Counted from the stretch's first letter, positions 1 through 9,809 are shown. The stretch is 29,778 bases of DNA from Schoenoplectus triqueter (GCA_964058805.1 CAXKVV010000646.1:1-29778); one strand, 5' to 3'. A program made the numbers and translations. Notes: generated by a model not told the origin, from the sequence alone.

Positions 1-1
1 A

Positions 2-1939
2 CAAAGAAAACGTGGAAGATCAATCGGTTCCAAAGACAAAAATCCACGAAAAATGAAAGAGCAGAATAATGCAGTTGGTGTAACTTCAGCAAAAGTTACC
101 GATAAAATCCCAGAAGAGATTGTCAGTAAAATCCCAGAAGAGATTGGAAGTAGAACCCTAGAAGAGGTCGTTGATAAAGTTCCAGAAGAAACTCAGGCAC
201 CGAATGATTATGAGATCTCAATAAATTATGTACAGAATGGTATAATATGGAACCGAAATGAAACACGTGTTGATGAAATTTTTGCATATGCTATAGCAAT
301 TGAAGTGATAAATGAGGAAGATTATGTGCCAAAAACTCCAGAAGAGTGTATGCACAGAAATGATTGGCCAAAATGGAAAGATGCCATGAAGGCTGAATTA
401 GATTCGCTTGAAAAGCGAAATGTTTTTGGACCTATAATTCTAACCCCTAAAAATGTTAACCCTGTAGGTTACAAGTGGGTTTTTGCAATAAAAAGAAATG
501 AGAAAAATGAGATTGTGAAATATAAAGCAAGGCTGGTGGCACAAGGTTTTACACAAATACCAGGAGTTGATTATGAAGAAACGTATTCACCTGTAGTGGA
601 TGCAATAACTCTTCGATTTTTAATCAGTCTCGCAATCACTGAGAACCTTCAAATGCGTCTCATGGATGTTGTCACAGCTTATTTGTATGGATCACTCGAT
701 AATGATATCTATATGAAAGTCCCTGAAGGATTAAAAATGTCTGAAACATTTACATCAAAATCTCGAGAAATGTATTCTATAAAGTTAAAACGATCATTGT
801 ATGGACTAAAACAATCAGGTCGAATGTGGTATAATCGACTCAGTGAATATCTCATAAAAGAAGGATATAAATCTAATATAATTAGTCCATGTGTTTTTAT
901 TAAACGATCAATCTCGAGTTTTATAATTATTGCAGTATATGTTGATGACCTGAATATCATTGGGTCTCCTGAAGAGATCGAAAAGACTGCAAAATTATTA
1001 AAGAATGAATTTGAAATGAAAGATCTTGGTGTAACAAAGTTGTGCCTCGGCCTACAGATCGAGCATTTGCATAATGGTATATTTGTCCATCAATCAAACT
1101 ACATCCAGAAGATGTTGAAACGTTTTAATATGGACAAAGCTCATCCTCTAAGTACACCAATGGTTGTCCGATCACTTGATGTGAAAAAAGATCCTTATCG
1201 GCCCCGAGAAAATAATGAAAAAGCTCTTGGTCCTGAAGTACCATACTTAAGTGCAATTGGGGCTTTGATGTATCTTGCTAATAATACGAGACCTGATATT
1301 GCTTTTTCTGTAAATGTATTAGCAAGATATAGTTCTGATCCAACACGCCGACATTGGAACGGAATCAAACATGTATTACGTTACCTTTGTGGGACACGTG
1401 ATATGGGACTATTTTATCGAAAAAATACAAAGTCCAAACTAGTTGGATATGCAGATGCAGGATATTTATCAGATCCGCATAAAGCTCGGTCACAATCCGG
1501 ATATGTGTTTACATATGGCGGCACTGCAATTTCATGGCGATCAACAAAGCAAACATTGACAGCAACATCATCAAATCATGCTGAATTAATTGCTCTTTAT
1601 GATGCTGGACGGGAATGTGTATGGTTAAGATCCATGATCCAACACATCCAAGAGGAATGTGGTCTCGAGACAGTCAGAGAAAACCCGACGGTGATATACG
1701 AAGATAATACTGCATGCATTGCTCAAATCAAAGAAGGATATATCAAAGGTGACAGAACCAAACACATCTCGCCGAAGTTCTTCTCAACACATGACTTACA
1801 GAAGAATGGTTTGATAAATATTTGTCAAATCAGATCAAGCGATAATTTGGCGGACTTATTCACAAAATCATTGCCAAGAAATATTTTTGAGCAGCTTTCA
1901 CATAAAATTGGCATTCGTCACTTAAAAGATGTACGTTAA
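2..1939 (+). CDS. Copia pol polyprotein, C-terminal part: reverse transcriptase and RNase H (5' truncated by window edge)
   Basis: The frame is open to the left edge. Before the Met at 53 it reads QRKRGRSIGSKDKNPRK, the basic linker usual between integrase and reverse transcriptase in plant Copia elements, so that Met is internal. Numbering from it: residues 15-48 carry a degenerate (K/V)IPEE-type repeat; the reverse transcriptase starts near W105 (WPKWKDAMKAELDSL) and includes KARLVAQGF (158-166), the first catalytic Asp D205 (MDVVTAYLYG) and the YVDD box at 296-299. RNase H follows, with D468 (GYADAG), E511 (SSNHAEL) and D551 (YEDN), ending in NLADLFTKSLPRNIFEQL. All expected catalytic residues seen are present and there is no internal stop. 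In a full element this enzyme copies the RNA into cDNA inside a cytoplasmic virus-like particle. Intact motifs suggest recent activity, but this was not tested. Confidence 0.95.
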   Translation, partial: QRKRGRSIGSKDKNPRKMKEQNNAVGVTSAKVTDKIPEEIVSKIPEEIGSRTLEEVVDKVPEETQAPNDYEISINYVQNGIIWNRNETRVDEIFAYAIAIEVINEEDYVPKTPEECMHRNDWPKWKDAMKAELDSLEKRNVFGPIILTPKNVNPVGYKWVFAIKRNEKNEIVKYKARLVAQGFTQIPGVDYEETYSPVVDAITLRFLISLAITENLQMRLMDVVTAYLYGSLDNDIYMKVPEGLKMSETFTSKSREMYSIKLKRSLYGLKQSGRMWYNRLSEYLIKEGYKSNIISPCVFIKRSISSFIIIAVYVDDLNIIGSPEEIEKTAKLLKNEFEMKDLGVTKLCLGLQIEHLHNGIFVHQSNYIQKMLKRFNMDKAHPLSTPMVVRSLDVKKDPYRPRENNEKALGPEVPYLSAIGALMYLANNTRPDIAFSVNVLARYSSDPTRRHWNGIKHVLRYLCGTRDMGLFYRKNTKSKLVGYADAGYLSDPHKARSQSGYVFTYGGTAISWRSTKQTLTATSSNHAELIALYDAGRECVWLRSMIQHIQEECGLETVRENPTVIYEDNTACIAQIKEGYIKGDRTKHISPKFFSTHDLQKNGLINICQIRSSDNLADLFTKSLPRNIFEQLSHKIGIRHLKDVR

Positions 1940-1951
1940 AATGAGGGGGAG
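1938..1951 (+). promoter_or_regulatory. Upstream polypurine tract of the Copia element
   Basis: The tract AAAATGAGGGGGAG overlaps the pol stop codon and is followed by TATTATACAC. It nearly repeats the functional tract-LTR junction 200 bp downstream: AGGGGGAGTATTATA here against AGGGGGAGTGTTATA there, one mismatch in 15. Plant Copia elements often carry more than one such tract. It may be an auxiliary plus-strand primer or a relic of an older LTR junction. Confidence 0.55.
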
Positions 1952-2141
1952 TATTATACACGTTGCACTCTTTTTCCTTTCACTAAGTTTTGTCCCATTG
2001 GGTTTTCTTAGTAAGGTTTTTAATGAGGTAACATAACTGATCCAGAAGTATCAGTTAAATCAAGTTGGTCCTGGAGTACCAAAATTTAATATTTGTCCAG
2101 TAGTACAATATTAATAGTGTATAATATAAGGCGAAACATCT

Positions 2142-2150
2142 AAGGGGGAG
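2142..2150 (+). promoter_or_regulatory. Polypurine tract (plus-strand primer)
   Basis: The purine run AAGGGGGAG lies directly before the LTR start TGTTATAATA at 2151. This is the position where an RNase H-resistant primer starts plus-strand DNA synthesis in LTR retrotransposons. Confidence 0.85.
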
Positions 2151-2407
2151 TGTTATAATATTAATGATAGATGTTTCACCTCCTCCACCTCCTCTCATAA
2201 TAATAGAAGTTTTTCATTCTCTTCACCTTCTCCTTAACTCTAGATTTAATTTTGTATTAATTTTCTCTTTTATTACATGATATTTCTCTAGCCTATAAAT
2301 AGAGGCTTGTATGTTGTTGATGGTAATATAAAATCTTTAGATGAGATAATATAGAAATAAGATTTTAGCCTCTCACAACTTTTGTCTTCTATCTTTATTT
2401 TATAACA
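2151..2407 (+). repeat. 3' LTR of the Copia element (257 bp)
   Basis: It starts TGTTATAATA straight after the polypurine tract and ends TTTTATAACA, so its ends are short inverted repeats with the canonical TG...CA termini. It contains a TATA box at 2294-2300. The length is at the short end for plant Copia LTRs. The boundary is inferred from termini and tract position, because the 5' LTR is not in the window for comparison. Confidence 0.85.
2294..2300 (+). promoter_or_regulatory. TATA box in the LTR
   Basis: The sequence CCTATAAATAGAGGC is a near-ideal plant TATA box in the middle of the LTR. In the 5' LTR it would drive genomic RNA. In this 3' copy it could drive read-out transcription into the flank from about 2325 onward. 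Confidence 0.6.
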
Positions 2408-2894
2408 ATATTTATGTAAAATAAATGTACAGCATAAACGGAGGCTTATTGAAATTGGTAACAGTGACCTGGTTATTGACTGGGTTTTCTCTCTTCCCTA
2501 ACAAGTTATACTGAAACATTAAATTTATGAAGGAAACAACGTAGAAATTCTCGTCGATTTTGCCCATTTAAATTTGTGCTTATAATTTATAATAAAGATG
2601 TGCAAACAACATATTTGTTCACGTTTCTTTAACAATTATCATTCGTTACAACTTTTGAAAAGTCCATAGATATATAACTACCCATAATTTTTCTCCTAAA
2701 CACTTCCAGTGAACTTTTCGTGCATTTTTAAATTTACATTTGTATATTGTACGGGTGCACGTTCGTTTATACTGTCAAAATGTCAATAGAGACCAGTCAT
2801 TTTTTCAATCAAGACATAAATGTTGACAACTGTTAGAAACTTTTTTGTTTTTTTTTTCTAATTTTTTTTTCAGAAATTTAATCTTTCATTTAAA

Positions 2895-3215
2895 ATGTAT
2901 AACAAAATTGTTTTTATTTTTTTTAGCATGCAAATTCACAGTTCTAACTGAACGCAGCGTTCACATATTAAAATTTGAAAAAAAAATACTAATTATTTGA
3001 TACTGAACATGGTGTTTGACGTACCACTACGTTTAGAATGCAAACTGAACACTGTGCCTAGACGCAGTGTACGGACACTGCATTCAGAATCGAATACTTA
3101 ATCATTTTTCAAATATTAATATGTAAAATGTTATTAAATTAGAAATTAGAACTATGAGCGTGAATGTTGAGAAATAGGATAGTTTTGTTATATAAATTCA
3201 AAAGATAGATATATT
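2895..3215. mobile_element. Decayed foldback element with GC-rich inner palindromes
   Basis: The arms are inverted copies: CATATTAAAATTTGAAAAA near 2964 pairs with the complement of the stretch near 3105-3125, and outward TATAACAAAA and AGTTCTAA on the left recur in complement on the right (near 3190 and 3150). The arms are AT-rich and diverged. The centre holds GAACGCAGCGTTC (2950-2962, a perfect palindrome) and CAGTGTACGGACACTG (3065-3080, a hairpin). Boundaries and target duplication are not resolved; similarity may extend out to about 2800 and 3280. The plan resembles the Mutator MITEs at 12717 and 18315, though a common origin is not shown. Confidence 0.6.
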
Positions 3216-3280
3216 TGTGAATCTTAAAGGAGAGGAGAAAAAAATTCCAACTATTGCAGGATTCTGTCAAATGCTTTCAT

Positions 3281-4623
3281 TTTCTTTTAAAATTATTTTC
3301 TAAATCTCTACTAATATACACTCGATTATTGCTAAATGCACACTTCAATATTGTGTCAAAGCATACTTATTTATTTTTATATTTTATAGATATATTTATC
3401 AAAACAAACTGGGATTAGCTAGAGGGGGATTGGGGCTACATAATACAACAGTTAAAAAATATTTAATGAAATTCCAATTAAATTATCATTTATGTTACAA
3501 GTAATTTAAGTTTTTACACTTAGCCGACCCAATTAGTCTAATCTGAATCAACCTTTATCTAGTAGCAAAAGTAATATTTTTATATAGAAAATCATAAGTT
3601 TGGAATCTAAATAGAAAATATTTACACACATTTAAATTAGAGTAACCTAAATCTTCATTTATTTAAAAAAAGAGAAATATTATATATTATGTGTAGGAGG
3701 TCGTAGGTTCAAAATCTGAATGAAAATTATTTATAAATATTTATGAAATTTAAAAATTTACTTGTATCTTTCTTATAAAGAAAAAACAAAACACTAGGCC
3801 ATCCGGTATAGCAACACAAAGAAACAAAACAGAATGATTTAAATTCTTCCAAAGGAAGAAATATTCTTCCCAGCACATGAATGGACTTGTAAGTTGCTAA
3901 CTTTCCTTAGTATAACATAATACCAAATGATTGAGTTCATGCCAAAAAAAAAACATACACCATGTTCTGTTGTTATGACGATGGCCATGTGGGAAGGCAT
4001 AATCATGAATACTAGGATTCTCTTTCTCCATTCTTTCAAACTGGAGGTGTTTATTAGTTACCTGGATCCTATTATTATAAATATATTTTTGATGATGAGC
4101 TCTGTTCGACATTAGAATTAGATGCATTTTTTCTTGTGCTTTTTTTTCCTTTTTTTCAAATTTATGCCCGTGGGTAATTCGCTCATGTACACAACTAATC
4201 TGAGGAATTGATCATGCATCTCCAATGATATTCATTATTAATTCATTTAAACATATATATTTCCAATTAAGTGAATAGTAGAAATTACGATTTTTAATTA
4301 TTTATTTTTCAATTGTATGCCCGTGGATTATTTGTTTTAGTTACCACACATTAATCCTAAATTATACACAAAAAAGTTATTTTCAAATTATATCTACAAT
4401 TTGATTTATTTTTCATAACACCTAAAGAATCCATATGTTTGCAAGCACTATAAGAAAAACTACATAAATATATTTCAATAATTATTCATATTATATGTAT
4501 AAATAATAGATGTTCACTTTACAAAATTATTTTCAAATCTCGAACTTCAATCTTGTGCATTGTACTGTGGTAGCAGAAATTAATGTTGCACAACATCTAT
4601 ACATTGATGTCGTGTGCAGTTTC
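3281..4623. other. AT-rich intergenic stretch without a gene
   Basis: No convincing coding region is seen; the open frames are short, of skewed composition and without known motifs. An imperfect direct repeat centred on TATGCCCGTGG occurs at 4163-4173 and 4316-4326, each preceded by a T-rich run with TTTTCAA. It may be a remnant of an old repeat, which I cannot name. Confidence 0.6.
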
Positions 4624-4631
4624 CATGTTGA

Positions 4632-5076
4632 CATGGGCGGACGCAGGATTTTAGTTAGGGGGGGCAAATATCGGATTGTAATAGCTTATCGGGTTTTAAT
4701 CCATTAACTAATCGGGTACTAAATAAAAAAATAATAATTTAATATATATTCTTACCTAATAAAAAATTATTAGAATAATAATATTTTATATATTAAAAAT
4801 AACAATAAAATAAAGCTCAAAGTAATAGATAATGAAGTTGATGAAGAAAATTTTCGTCTATAAAATTTTATATTTTGATATCTTTGCATAATTATTTCAT
4901 TATATATGATATTAAATATTTTTTCTCAATAAAATTAATCAGACAATCCATGAGGGGCCAAAAAAATTTCCAGGGGGGGCAAACTACCGAAAATATTACC
5001 AAAAAACACTGTTTTTCAAAATCCAGGGGGGGCCGTTGCCCCCCCCCCCCCCCGGGGAACTGTGGATCCGCCCCTG
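4632..5076. mobile_element. hAT-type MITE, 445 bp, 8-bp TSD CATGTTGA
   Basis: It is flanked by a perfect 8-bp direct repeat, CATGTTGA, at 4624-4631 and 5077-5084, the target size used by hAT transposases. The ends are CATGGGCGGACGCAGG on the left and, in complement, CAGGGGCGGATCCACAG on the right, matching the widespread plant CAGGGGCGGA-type ends. The interior is AT-rich except for runs of G near each end and a long C run at about 5038-5053, where base calls are least reliable. No transposase is encoded, so it would depend on one supplied in trans. Confidence 0.88.
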
Positions 5077-5084
5077 CATGTTGA

Positions 5085-5887
5085 TGTTGATTATGTGGAG
5101 CAGTGAAATAAAATACGGTCTGTGCAGTAGTATATGCGGCCGCATAGACGTATGACAGTTGATGTGCATGGGTTTGCAACGTGCGGCCGCACAGAAGATC
5201 TAAGTTGGAATTAGGAGGAATCACAAAAATAGACAACTATTTTGTCCAAGCGCGAGTCGAACTGGGGCTTTTGCGAAAAAGGTTAAAAAGAATCATGAAG
5301 AATAATTTGCCAGTGTGTTTAATAAAATCAGTAGTAGATTGAATGTTTGACCCCCGAAAAAAATATATTGTATAAAAGTGATCTTTTACACGATAAGCAC
5401 TAATGCTATTTATTTATTATTTTGGCGTACTTCAAGGGGAGAGATGAAATGACCACGGGGAAAAAATGATACGACCTAATTATTTATTTCCATCAATTTG
5501 TATAGAATAAAAAGAAAAATTGGAAAATTTTTCTAGTTGTGTCGAAAATCCCTTTAAAGTGCCCTCCAAACAGGGCCCGAGTGATTATTGATTTCCGATT
5601 AAATAATTGCTTATTATAAGTTCTGCCTTTAGCCAATTCTTTTAATAGTTCATTACCTTTTGCTATTGGTTTGTACTTTGTACTTTGTACTAGTCAATAA
5701 TATTGGGCTTTGTCACAATAATTTAGTTTGTATAATTAATTAATTACTGGTAAGTATAAAGCCTTTGCAGGGCGTCCTCCTTCCATCAAATATTAATACT
5801 TAGAATTATTATTGTTTTGACCATGATCTTGTAGAATTACAATATGGAATAATTTGCTCTACAACTTCAAACCCATGTAGACGCAGC
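5085..5887. other. Gene-free stretch with two NotI-type palindromes
   Basis: No gene is seen. Two perfect GC palindromes stand out in the AT-rich background: TATGCGGCCGCATA (5133-5146) and GTGCGGCCGCAC (5181-5192), centred 47 bp apart. Near 5558-5580 is CCAAACAGGGCCCGAG, which resembles one terminus of a GGGCCTGTTTGG-type MITE, but no partner end is found. Confidence 0.5.
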
Positions 5888-6044
5888 CAGGGGCGGAGTC
5901 AGAAACGGTTGATAGGGGTGCCCGGTTCAAATAAATAGAATATTCAGGTAAAAAAAAATTCATTTTTTATCATACGACCTTTATTTTCAGTGAACCGAGG
6001 GGGTGTCCGGACGCCGGCTGACGCCTACCTTGAATCCGCCCCTG
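5888..6044. mobile_element. Short hAT-type MITE, 157 bp
   Basis: The ends are CAGGGGCGGAGTCAG on the left and, in complement, CAGGGGCGGATTCAAG on the right, the same terminal motif as the element at 4632-5076. The flanks ACGCAGC and ACGCAAC are similar but not identical, consistent with a slightly decayed 8-bp target duplication. It is too short to encode anything. A shared terminus with little interior similarity suggests two members of one superfamily mobilised by the same class of transposase. Confidence 0.8.
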
Positions 6045-6141
6045 ACGCAACACTAGCTACTAGCTAGCAGATTTTAGTAGATTCGCAGCAGTGCTTTGCT
6101 GGTAAATGGTAATTAATTAAAAATTACACTGAAATATAGAC

Positions 6142-6164
6142 ACACGCCGACACGCCGACACGCC
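6142..6164. repeat. Short tandem repeat, ACACGCCG x3
   Basis: Three near-perfect 8-bp units of ACACGCCG lie in tandem, the last truncated by one base. They sit 98 bp beyond the preceding MITE. No function is evident. Confidence 0.7.
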
Positions 6165-6685
6165 TATTCAGGCGAGGTTAGCTGGTGTGGTACAGTGGAA
6201 AGCGGGCAGCAAAAAGGGAAAGATATAATTATATCCACATTATAGACCTCTTGGTACAGTGTTTGTATGCTTTTTTAAGCCAACGAATGTAATCCACAAA
6301 GTATAAGAATATAAGATCGCATGTCTAATCTAGCTATTTTAACATTCATTTAAACTGCGTTCCCGTTGTCTTAATTTATTGATTTGAATAGATTCAGCAC
6401 CACTGCTTAATGATGGTCGAAAGAATTATTACAAGAGAAAACTATATATAAATAGTACGAAAGGATAATATAAATGAGTGGTAGTAGAAGAATCAGAATC
6501 ATGGAGTTTAGAGTAGGCAAAAAAGAATTCCTTGCACCTGAACATTAGGCATCTGGTATAAACCTGTCATAATTATGTCTGATATTTTTAGTAAAATAAA
6601 TTAATACCGTAGCGAAAAGTGTCTGAATAATATGTAGCTAGTGTGCTTTGGTAAGACTGTCCTCGTAACAGTGTGATACTGTGAT

Positions 6686-6912
6686 TAGAGGTGTCAAACG
6701 TGCGAAACGGAAACGAAACATGATGTTGCGTTTCACGTTTCATTCGAGCGAAACATAACGAAAATTTTTATTTTCGCGAAAATTGCATTAGAAAGTAAGA
6801 AATTTCGTTTGCGTTCCACGTTTCGTTGTTCCAACGTAACAAAAAATCATTGCGTTTCACGTTTCGTCCGAGCGAAACGTGTCGTCGAAACGTTGAAACT
6901 TTGACACCCCTA
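6686..6912. mobile_element. hAT-type MITE, 227 bp, 8-bp TSD ACTGTGAT
   Basis: A perfect 8-bp direct repeat, ACTGTGAT, flanks it at 6678-6685 and 6913-6920. The ends are TAGAGGTGTCAAACG and, in complement, TAGGGGTGTCAAAG, the widespread plant TAGGGGTGTCAA hAT terminus. The interior consists of repeats of GTTTCG/CGAAAC. A direct repeat beginning GCGTTTCACGTTTC occurs near 6725 and again near 6852, each followed by a complementary GAGCGAAAC, so single strands could form several hairpins. No coding capacity. Confidence 0.92.
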
Positions 6913-6920
6913 ACTGTGAT

Positions 6921-7770
6921 GCATACTTAATTAAAGACGAATTTAGTTCTATCCTAGAAAGGAAGACATACTACATTTTTTTTATAATGGTACAAAAAGG
7001 GGAATTTTAAGAAAATTAATATTCCTTAACTTGTGAAGATTTCTGTAATATGATTTTTTTTCCTATGCTTTGTTCTCAAGGAAGTTTTATGAGTCATTAT
7101 AAGGAAGTTGCGTCAAACCATAACTCCATAAGCAATGCATTTTAAAAACTATAATGAAACATGATTTCAATTTTTATTTGTGAATCTTTTGGTTTGTCTA
7201 TTGAGATTGTACTCTTTCTTCTTAACCCGGCATTATTTTCCAAAGATGCCTCTGTGGGTGTTTTGGAAAGGTAACATGGTGCTTTTTTCAAGATTAACAA
7301 ATTAACTATTGAACCGTCTTTATCAGACATTTTTAATTAAAGAGGAGCCTCCAATACAAATCTCTCATTAATTAAGTCATGGTCTTACTGCTATGCACGT
7401 GACAGAGTGTACCTGATACAGTTGCTTGTTTGATTCGTATTAAAGGAGCTACTTATTATGGTACGGTTTTATAGGTAAATAAGTGTAACTATGCTCTGAC
7501 ATTAGTGCGACTAAATTAATTTTTATGTACTCAATTTTTACGTATATATGGACATGGCTGAATGAGCGCAACATTTTCTTTGGACACAAATAAATTTCAA
7601 ATAAATTTGGAAATTAATAAAAATAAAAAGTATTACTGATATTTTCCTGATTTGTAGATTGAATGTGCTATAGATGTATTTTTTTTCTTCTTGCCAGTAT
7701 AATCTTATCCTTTATTTAGCTGAAGTCAATTGTCAATTTGTCATAATTTGTTTCTCTAAAATAAATTTAT
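6921..7770. other. AT-rich stretch without a supported gene
   Basis: The best open frame is 7142-7330 on the minus strand (62 codons). It has moderately balanced composition but no family motif, no recognisable splice context and no neighbours that support it. I see nothing else of note. Confidence 0.5.
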
Positions 7771-7771
7771 T

Positions 7772-8165
7772 ATGAGAGGGGATCGGTTGATAATGAGTTA
7801 TTTTGATAATTTTGACAATGAACTTCTAAAAAAAATAGAAAAAAAATTAAAAATAGAAAAAATTTATAGATGTGTTCTTCTACTTATTGATTGATGTTCA
7901 TTCAAATTTTATTCAATTTTATTATCATTTATAGTCCATCAAAGATCATTAAATTAGAACCATTATAAATTATATGAAAATTTGACAATCTTTGATGGAC
8001 TATCAAATGATAATGAAGTTGCATGTAATTTGAATGACCATCAATTCTTAGATAGAAAAATATATCTATAAACTTTTTTTTATTAATAAGATTTATTTTA
8101 TATTTATTTAGAGGTCCATTATTAAAGTTGTCAAAATAAATCATTGTCGACCGATCCCCTCTCAT
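7772..8165. mobile_element. Foldback MITE, about 394 bp, with nearly full-length inverted arms
   Basis: The left end ATGAGAGGGGATCGGT is repeated in complement at the right end. Pairing continues almost to the centre: the arms share TTATAGAT, GATTGATGTTCATTCAAAT-like and ATAGTCCATCAAAGAT segments, leaving a small loop near 7950-7985. A transcript would form a long imperfect hairpin, a typical source of 24- or 21-nt small RNAs. The flanks share only TTATT-like letters, so the target duplication and superfamily are not settled. A 78-codon frame on the minus strand is only the arm read through and is not a gene. Confidence 0.82.
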
Positions 8166-8539
8166 TTGTTATTTGCTATATATAGTACTCATGAGTAAAC
8201 TATTCTCTGGGGCAAATTTTGGTTAGTCTAGCATGGCACTTTCTTTATTACCTGCACAGGACAGTAACTCCTCTTCAAAAGCATAAGTCAAAATTCAAAA
8301 GAAATCAAACATCCATAGGAACCGAAACCAAACCAGAGTTATTAAATTATTTTGGACTGTTCTGACAATCATGGATGCCCCCACCAGATCATTATTATTT
8401 AATACACACCTTGCCATCATAAATTATCATAATTTGAATCTAATTTTGCCACGCTTGATTATGTTTAGAAAGAGAGAATACTACGCGCTTTGCCTCTCCC
8501 TGTTATCCTTAATTAGTTGTTCTATACCATTAAATAATA

Positions 8540-8770
8540 GGGGAAATTAATTAAATATTACCGTATAGTTTCAAAATTAAAAACATATCACTTTAAATTT
8601 TAAAATTAGTTTAATACCACTACAAACTCAAATAAATTATTTTTTACCATTATAATTATATAAAAATATAATTTTAATATTAAAAATATAATAATATACT
8701 TAATACCTAAAATACCCTCCCAACTATCTTCCCCTCTTCCTCCTCTCTCCCTCTCTCTGATCAAATGGCT
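8540..8770 (+). repeat. Left terminal inverted repeat of the MULE
   Basis: The repeat is AT-rich for its first 170 bp, then a pyrimidine-rich CTCTTCC/CTCTCC tract, ending at ATGGCT (8765-8770). The right arm repeats the same order in complement and also ends at ATGGCT. In many MULEs such ends hold promoter activity. Confidence 0.85.
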
Positions 8771-8900
8771 AATGTACAGAAAATCATAATATCTTGGATG
8801 ATCCTGCTCTACAGAAAATCGTAACAAAATTAATTCTGGATGATCCTGCTTTTGATAATATTTGCACAATCAATTTCGCCTTAGAAGTATATAAAAATGA

Positions 8901-9809
8901 GGGTTCAATGCCACCAAAAATTAGTGCCACAAAATGTAACATAATCTCAGCCTTAGATGTAGTGATTAATTTTGTGATCAGCGGTTAGCCAAACCTAAAT
9001 GCTACTCAGATTGCTATTCTTTTCAGGCTCTTACTTCATTAAAATAACGATTTGTTGTTCCCAATACATGCAATTAATATAAATCTTTTGATATTTTTAA
9101 TACTGTGTTAAACTAAAATAATTAAATTTGAAATTCAACAAACTAGTTGTTTGTCCCTGTCGTCCATACGATTAAATGGACAAATTAAAGAACTAGCAAA
9201 ATAAAATAAAATAACAACAATCTTAAATTAACTAATGAAGACAAAATAATTGAGATCACATATCCTGACAAGTTCAAAAAGGAGAATAAAAATTGAGCAA
9301 AGAAAAATTAAAACAACAGCCAACTTGCATGATCAAAATCTTCTCCCAAAATTATGCATCGTGCCCTCATCCTTTAACCTGTGAGTTTAAAATGGATAAA
9401 TATCAAATTAATATTTAATTTGATGCCACCTTCAGCCTGCGAGGATGCATTAAAAAATATATTTTTTTAATTTCATCTTCTCTCTTTAGTAGATCACTTG
9501 GTCTTTGTTGCTAGTGCATGCAACAAAGAGGTAGATCACTTGGTCTTTGTTGCCAGTGCTTGCAACAAAGAGGTAGATCAACAAATCTCCCGAAAGGAAA
9601 TCCCCTCTATTATTTTTTGCACACAAGTATCTTATTTATTTTTGGTCCAGGGTTATCGAAAAAAAGTTGCTTTCTGCTTTAATGTTTATAGAGTAGGGTT
9701 TCAATGTCATCCAAAATTAGTGCCACCAAATGCTTCATAATTCCAGCCATTAGATGTAATATAGATGTGTTGTTCGGATCAATTTCGTGGTTAGCAGAAA
9801 TTAAATGCT
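8901..9809 (+). repeat. Internal direct duplication in the MULE (8901-9003 and 9696-9809)
   Basis: Both copies start GGGTT(T)CAATG, run through CCAAAATTAGTGCCAC and TTAGATGTA, and end AAATGCT. They differ by substitutions and small insertions, so the duplication is old. Each copy lies in a short open frame (VYKNEGSMPPKISATKC-like in the first), which might reflect a captured coding fragment, but I do not recognise a parent gene. Confidence 0.6.
9489..9580 (+). repeat. 42-bp tandem repeat (2.2 units), each with a perfect 9-bp hairpin
   Basis: The units at 9489-9530 and 9531-9572 differ at two positions, and a third starts at 9573. Each unit holds CTTTGTTGC and its exact complement GCAACAAAG around an AGTGC-containing loop. 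The unit is 14 codons long, so the frame stays open as a repeated DHLVFVASACNKEV. There is no evidence that it is translated. Confidence 0.85.

Larger units (their letters stand above)
1..2407 (+). mobile_element. Ty1/Copia LTR retrotransposon, 3' portion
   Basis: The order pol, then polypurine tract, then LTR identifies the 3' half of a Copia-type retrotransposon. The left part (5' LTR, primer-binding site, gag, protease, integrase) lies outside the window. The coding part has no stop or frameshift, so the insertion may be fairly young. The 3' LTR ends at 2407 with the inverted terminal motif TGTTATAA...TTATAACA. The five bases after it (2408-2412, atatt) are the expected target-site duplicate, but the matching left copy is not visible. 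I do not assign a Copia lineage. Confidence 0.93.

Noticed and set aside
3711..3726. GGTTCAAAATC as a B box of a tRNA or SINE
   Set aside because: No A box at the right distance, no cloverleaf, and the B box departs from GWTCRANNC at the last C.
5558..5580. CCAAACAGGGCCCGAG as the end of a MITE
   Set aside because: No complementary partner end or target duplication could be found within a reasonable distance, so only a lone terminus-like motif is present.
7142..7330. 62-codon minus ORF MSDKDGSIVNLL...
   Set aside because: Composition is fairly protein-like, but it is short, unsupported by splice sites or family motifs, and surrounded by repeats.
7929..8165. 78-codon minus ORF
   Set aside because: It is one arm of the foldback element at 7772-8165 read through, not an independent gene.
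9498..9740. 80-codon ORF MVFVASACNKEV...
   Set aside because: It follows a 42-bp tandem repeat inside a Mutator-like element; no domain, and continuation beyond the repeat is of random composition.
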